Of a DNA stretch of 46,645 nucleotides, positions 45,161-46,645 are shown piece after piece. The translations under genes and the position numbers were made by a program. The stretch is from Ghiorsea sp. (GTDB taxonomy: Bacteria; Pseudomonadota; Zetaproteobacteria; Mariprofundales; Mariprofundaceae), in assembly GCA_030949605.1 (NCBI GenBank), contig JAUZSH010000020.1, positions 1 to 46,645 of the forward strand, in the 5' to 3' direction. The notes under the pieces were generated by a model that saw only the letters and a list, made by a program, of their open reading frames with translations, searched no databases and was not told the DNA's origin. Numbering within the stretch: the first letter of the stretch is position 1; every line of letters begins with the position of its first letter.

Positions 45161-46060
45161 ATGAAAAACATCAATGGTCAAACGCAAATATTTGGTATTC
45201 TGGGGCAGCCTATCGCTCACTCCTTATCTCCCCTTTTTCAAAACATGTTTTTTGAAAAAGCAGCAATCAATGCTTGTTATGTACCTTACTTGGTTGCCCC
45301 TGAGCAACTGCAACAAGCTTTAAATGGCTTACACGCCGCCCACGTTCAAGGGTTAAACATTACCATTCCACACAAGGAAAATATTTTACCTTGGGTTCAT
45401 CCCGATAAGGATGCACAAACCATCGGTGCTGTGAACACCCTCAAAAGAATTGCAGATGGTTGGGCTGCCATTAATACGGATTGGCAAGGTTTTGCTTCAG
45501 TCATTCAAGGTTTAGAAGTGGATATTTGCCAAACATCCGTTTTACTGTTTGGTGCAGGGGGAACATCTCGCGCCATTCTGCATGCCCTAAACCATCTTGG
45601 TGTGCAGGAGGTTTTCATCTGTAATCGCAATCAAGAACGCGCTCAGTCCCTTGCCGCCGAGCTTCAAGGGACTTATGAAGGTATGCGTATCACCCCCATT
45701 GAATGGCATGAACAGCACGTCACCATAGCATTAAAACAATGCCAACTTATCATCAACAGCACCAGTATTGGTTTGAATGAACAAGATATATTTCCTTTTC
45801 CTCTTTCGGGTAGCGGCTTTGCGATTGATGCAGTCTACAAACCGCATGGTAACACCGTATTTTGTCAATCGGCATCCAACTATGTTAGTGTGGATGGTCT
45901 GCCCATGCTTATTGCACAAGGTATCGCATCTTTTGCCTTCTGGCTTGAAGGTGAGCAACAAAACGCTGCTTTATGCTTGCCCAATAAAAAAAGTAGTCTG
46001 CAATGGGTTGAGCAAGCCTTGGAGCGACAAGCATTAAGTCTACCAGGCTGGGAGAAGTAA
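45161..46060 (+). CDS. aroE: Shikimate dehydrogenase
   Basis: AroE reduces dehydroshikimate to shikimate with NADPH. The 299 residues show GQPIAHSLSPLFQNMF (shikimate-binding serines), NITIPHKENI with the catalytic lysine, TIGAVNTL, NTDWQGF with the catalytic Asp, and the nucleotide loop LFGAGGTSRAIL plus CNRNQERA, where the Asn-Arg pair favours NADPH. It is slightly longer than E. coli AroE at the C-terminus. No strong ribosome site precedes ATG 45161. The next gene begins just after its stop. Confidence 0.95.
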   Translation: MKNINGQTQIFGILGQPIAHSLSPLFQNMFFEKAAINACYVPYLVAPEQLQQALNGLHAAHVQGLNITIPHKENILPWVHPDKDAQTIGAVNTLKRIADGWAAINTDWQGFASVIQGLEVDICQTSVLLFGAGGTSRAILHALNHLGVQEVFICNRNQERAQSLAAELQGTYEGMRITPIEWHEQHVTIALKQCQLIINSTSIGLNEQDIFPFPLSGSGFAIDAVYKPHGNTVFCQSASNYVSVDGLPMLIAQGIASFAFWLEGEQQNAALCLPNKKSSLQWVEQALERQALSLPGWEK

Positions 46061-46061
46061 G

Positions 46062-46645
46062 ATGAGAAAGTCCCGTTTGGGTGATATTCTGTTACGCAAA
46101 AAAGCCATCAGCAAAGAGCAGCTTGAAGAAGCTATAAAAAACATGAAGCTTAATGGTGAAACGCTGATCACAGCATTGGTTCAAATGAATCTTTTCACTG
46201 AAGATGCATTGGTTAAATTTATCAGCCAAACATTTGGTCGCCCTGCAATAGAACTTTTACCCATAGAAATCAACAAAGACCTTACTTGTATCACGATTGA
46301 TATGATGCGCAAGCATCAGGTCATTCCCATCAAACGCAAAGGAAGCAACATCACACTTGCTATCGCCGACCCCTACGACATTAGTAGCTTGGATGAGCTA
46401 TCCTTTATTTCTGGAGCCCAAGTTGAGGTTGTGATTGTTCGTGAAAGTGAACTGATGAGCAAACTTGATGATTTATCAGGTTCGGGGCAAGGGCTTGAAG
46501 ATGTGATGGCAGAAATGGGAGCAACCGATGTGGAATTGGTTGATACCGAAGAGGCGCAAGCCAATGATGAATTTCTTGCCACTGCCAGTGAAGAAGCTCC
46601 TGTGGTTAAATTGGTTAACCTTATCCTGTTGGATGCCATCAAACG
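46062..46645 (+). CDS. Type IV pilus/type II secretion ATPase, PilB/GspE family (5' part)
   Basis: The frame from ATG 46062 (GGAGAAG just upstream) is open to the window end, giving 194 residues. It contains the MshEN/T2SSE N-terminal domain: LGDILLRKKAISKEQLEEAI, LYRFIS-like ALVKFISQTFGRPAIEL, IPIKRKGSNITLAIADPYD and the linker EEAPVVKLVNLILLDAIK that precedes the ATPase core in PilB. The Walker motifs lie beyond the window. Assignment to PilB rather than GspE or MshE is not certain. It is probably the start of a pilus operon following aroE. Confidence 0.88.
   Translation, partial: MRKSRLGDILLRKKAISKEQLEEAIKNMKLNGETLITALVQMNLFTEDALVKFISQTFGRPAIELLPIEINKDLTCITIDMMRKHQVIPIKRKGSNITLAIADPYDISSLDELSFISGAQVEVVIVRESELMSKLDDLSGSGQGLEDVMAEMGATDVELVDTEEAQANDEFLATASEEAPVVKLVNLILLDAIK

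Noticed and set aside
1-46645. CRISPR arrays and tRNA/rRNA genes
   Set aside because: No regularly spaced direct repeats, no cloverleaf-like sequence and no rRNA segments were seen in the gaps; the repeats present are palindromic and dispersed.

Overview
The window looks like a piece of a Pseudomonadota chromosome. It has moderate-to-low G+C by eye, rpoD and dnaG side by side, a zapA-6S RNA-5-formyl-THF cyclo-ligase order, tatABC, bioC/bioH and a PilB-type ATPase. The mix (HemJ-type protoporphyrinogen oxidase, DUF481 outer-membrane protein, CHASE2 cyclase, 6S synteny) would suit a marine gamma- or zetaproteobacterium. That placement is inference; no rRNA is present to settle it.

Layout. 1-2130: frameshifted start of a type I methyltransferase gene (hsdM), a REP doublet and an intact IS1380-type insertion sequence with its target duplication. 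2208-7603: thyA on the minus strand, then an EF-hand protein, gltX, a TonB-like protein, mutY and a D-cysteine desulfhydrase-like enzyme on the plus strand. 7600-14457: minus-strand SulP transporter, folE, DUF481 protein, CHASE2-adenylate cyclase and hemJ, separated by repeat-filled gaps. 14558-18476: dsbC-like gene, an unidentified gene fragment, two overlapping GT4 glycosyltransferases and a small gene broken by a MITE. 18525-24705: oligopeptidase A, tatABC, a zinc-ribbon microprotein, a ZapB-like coiled coil, zapA, 6S RNA, 5-FCL and a YmdB-type phosphodiesterase. 25121-28861: rpoD and dnaG. 29395-36109: a chaperone-usher pilus locus with a Hanks-type kinase-PEGA-FGE protein, bracketed by nested repeats. 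36278-37908: bioC and bioH. 38324-44050: two ORFs that appear to be one giant secreted NHL-FN3-TPR-transglutaminase-like protein, plus a small exported TPR partner. 44066-46645: cobT, aroE and the start of a pilB-like gene.

Two themes stand out. First, the gaps are packed with small palindromic and MITE-like repeats of at least eight families. Several insertions can be proved inside the window by target duplications, by an empty-site copy or by reconstructing the interrupted reading frame. One repeat family forms a three-stem structure with compensatory base changes. Second, many genes carry single-base frameshifts, mostly in A/T homopolymers (SulP, CHASE2 cyclase, oligopeptidase A, small GT-linked gene, giant protein twice, perhaps the pilus chaperone). 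Sequencing or assembly error is the simplest explanation, so the corrected gene models given here should be preferred until checked.

The best candidates for something undescribed are the giant NHL-FN3-TPR-transglutaminase-like protein with its partner, and the repeat-bounded pilus plus kinase-FGE island.
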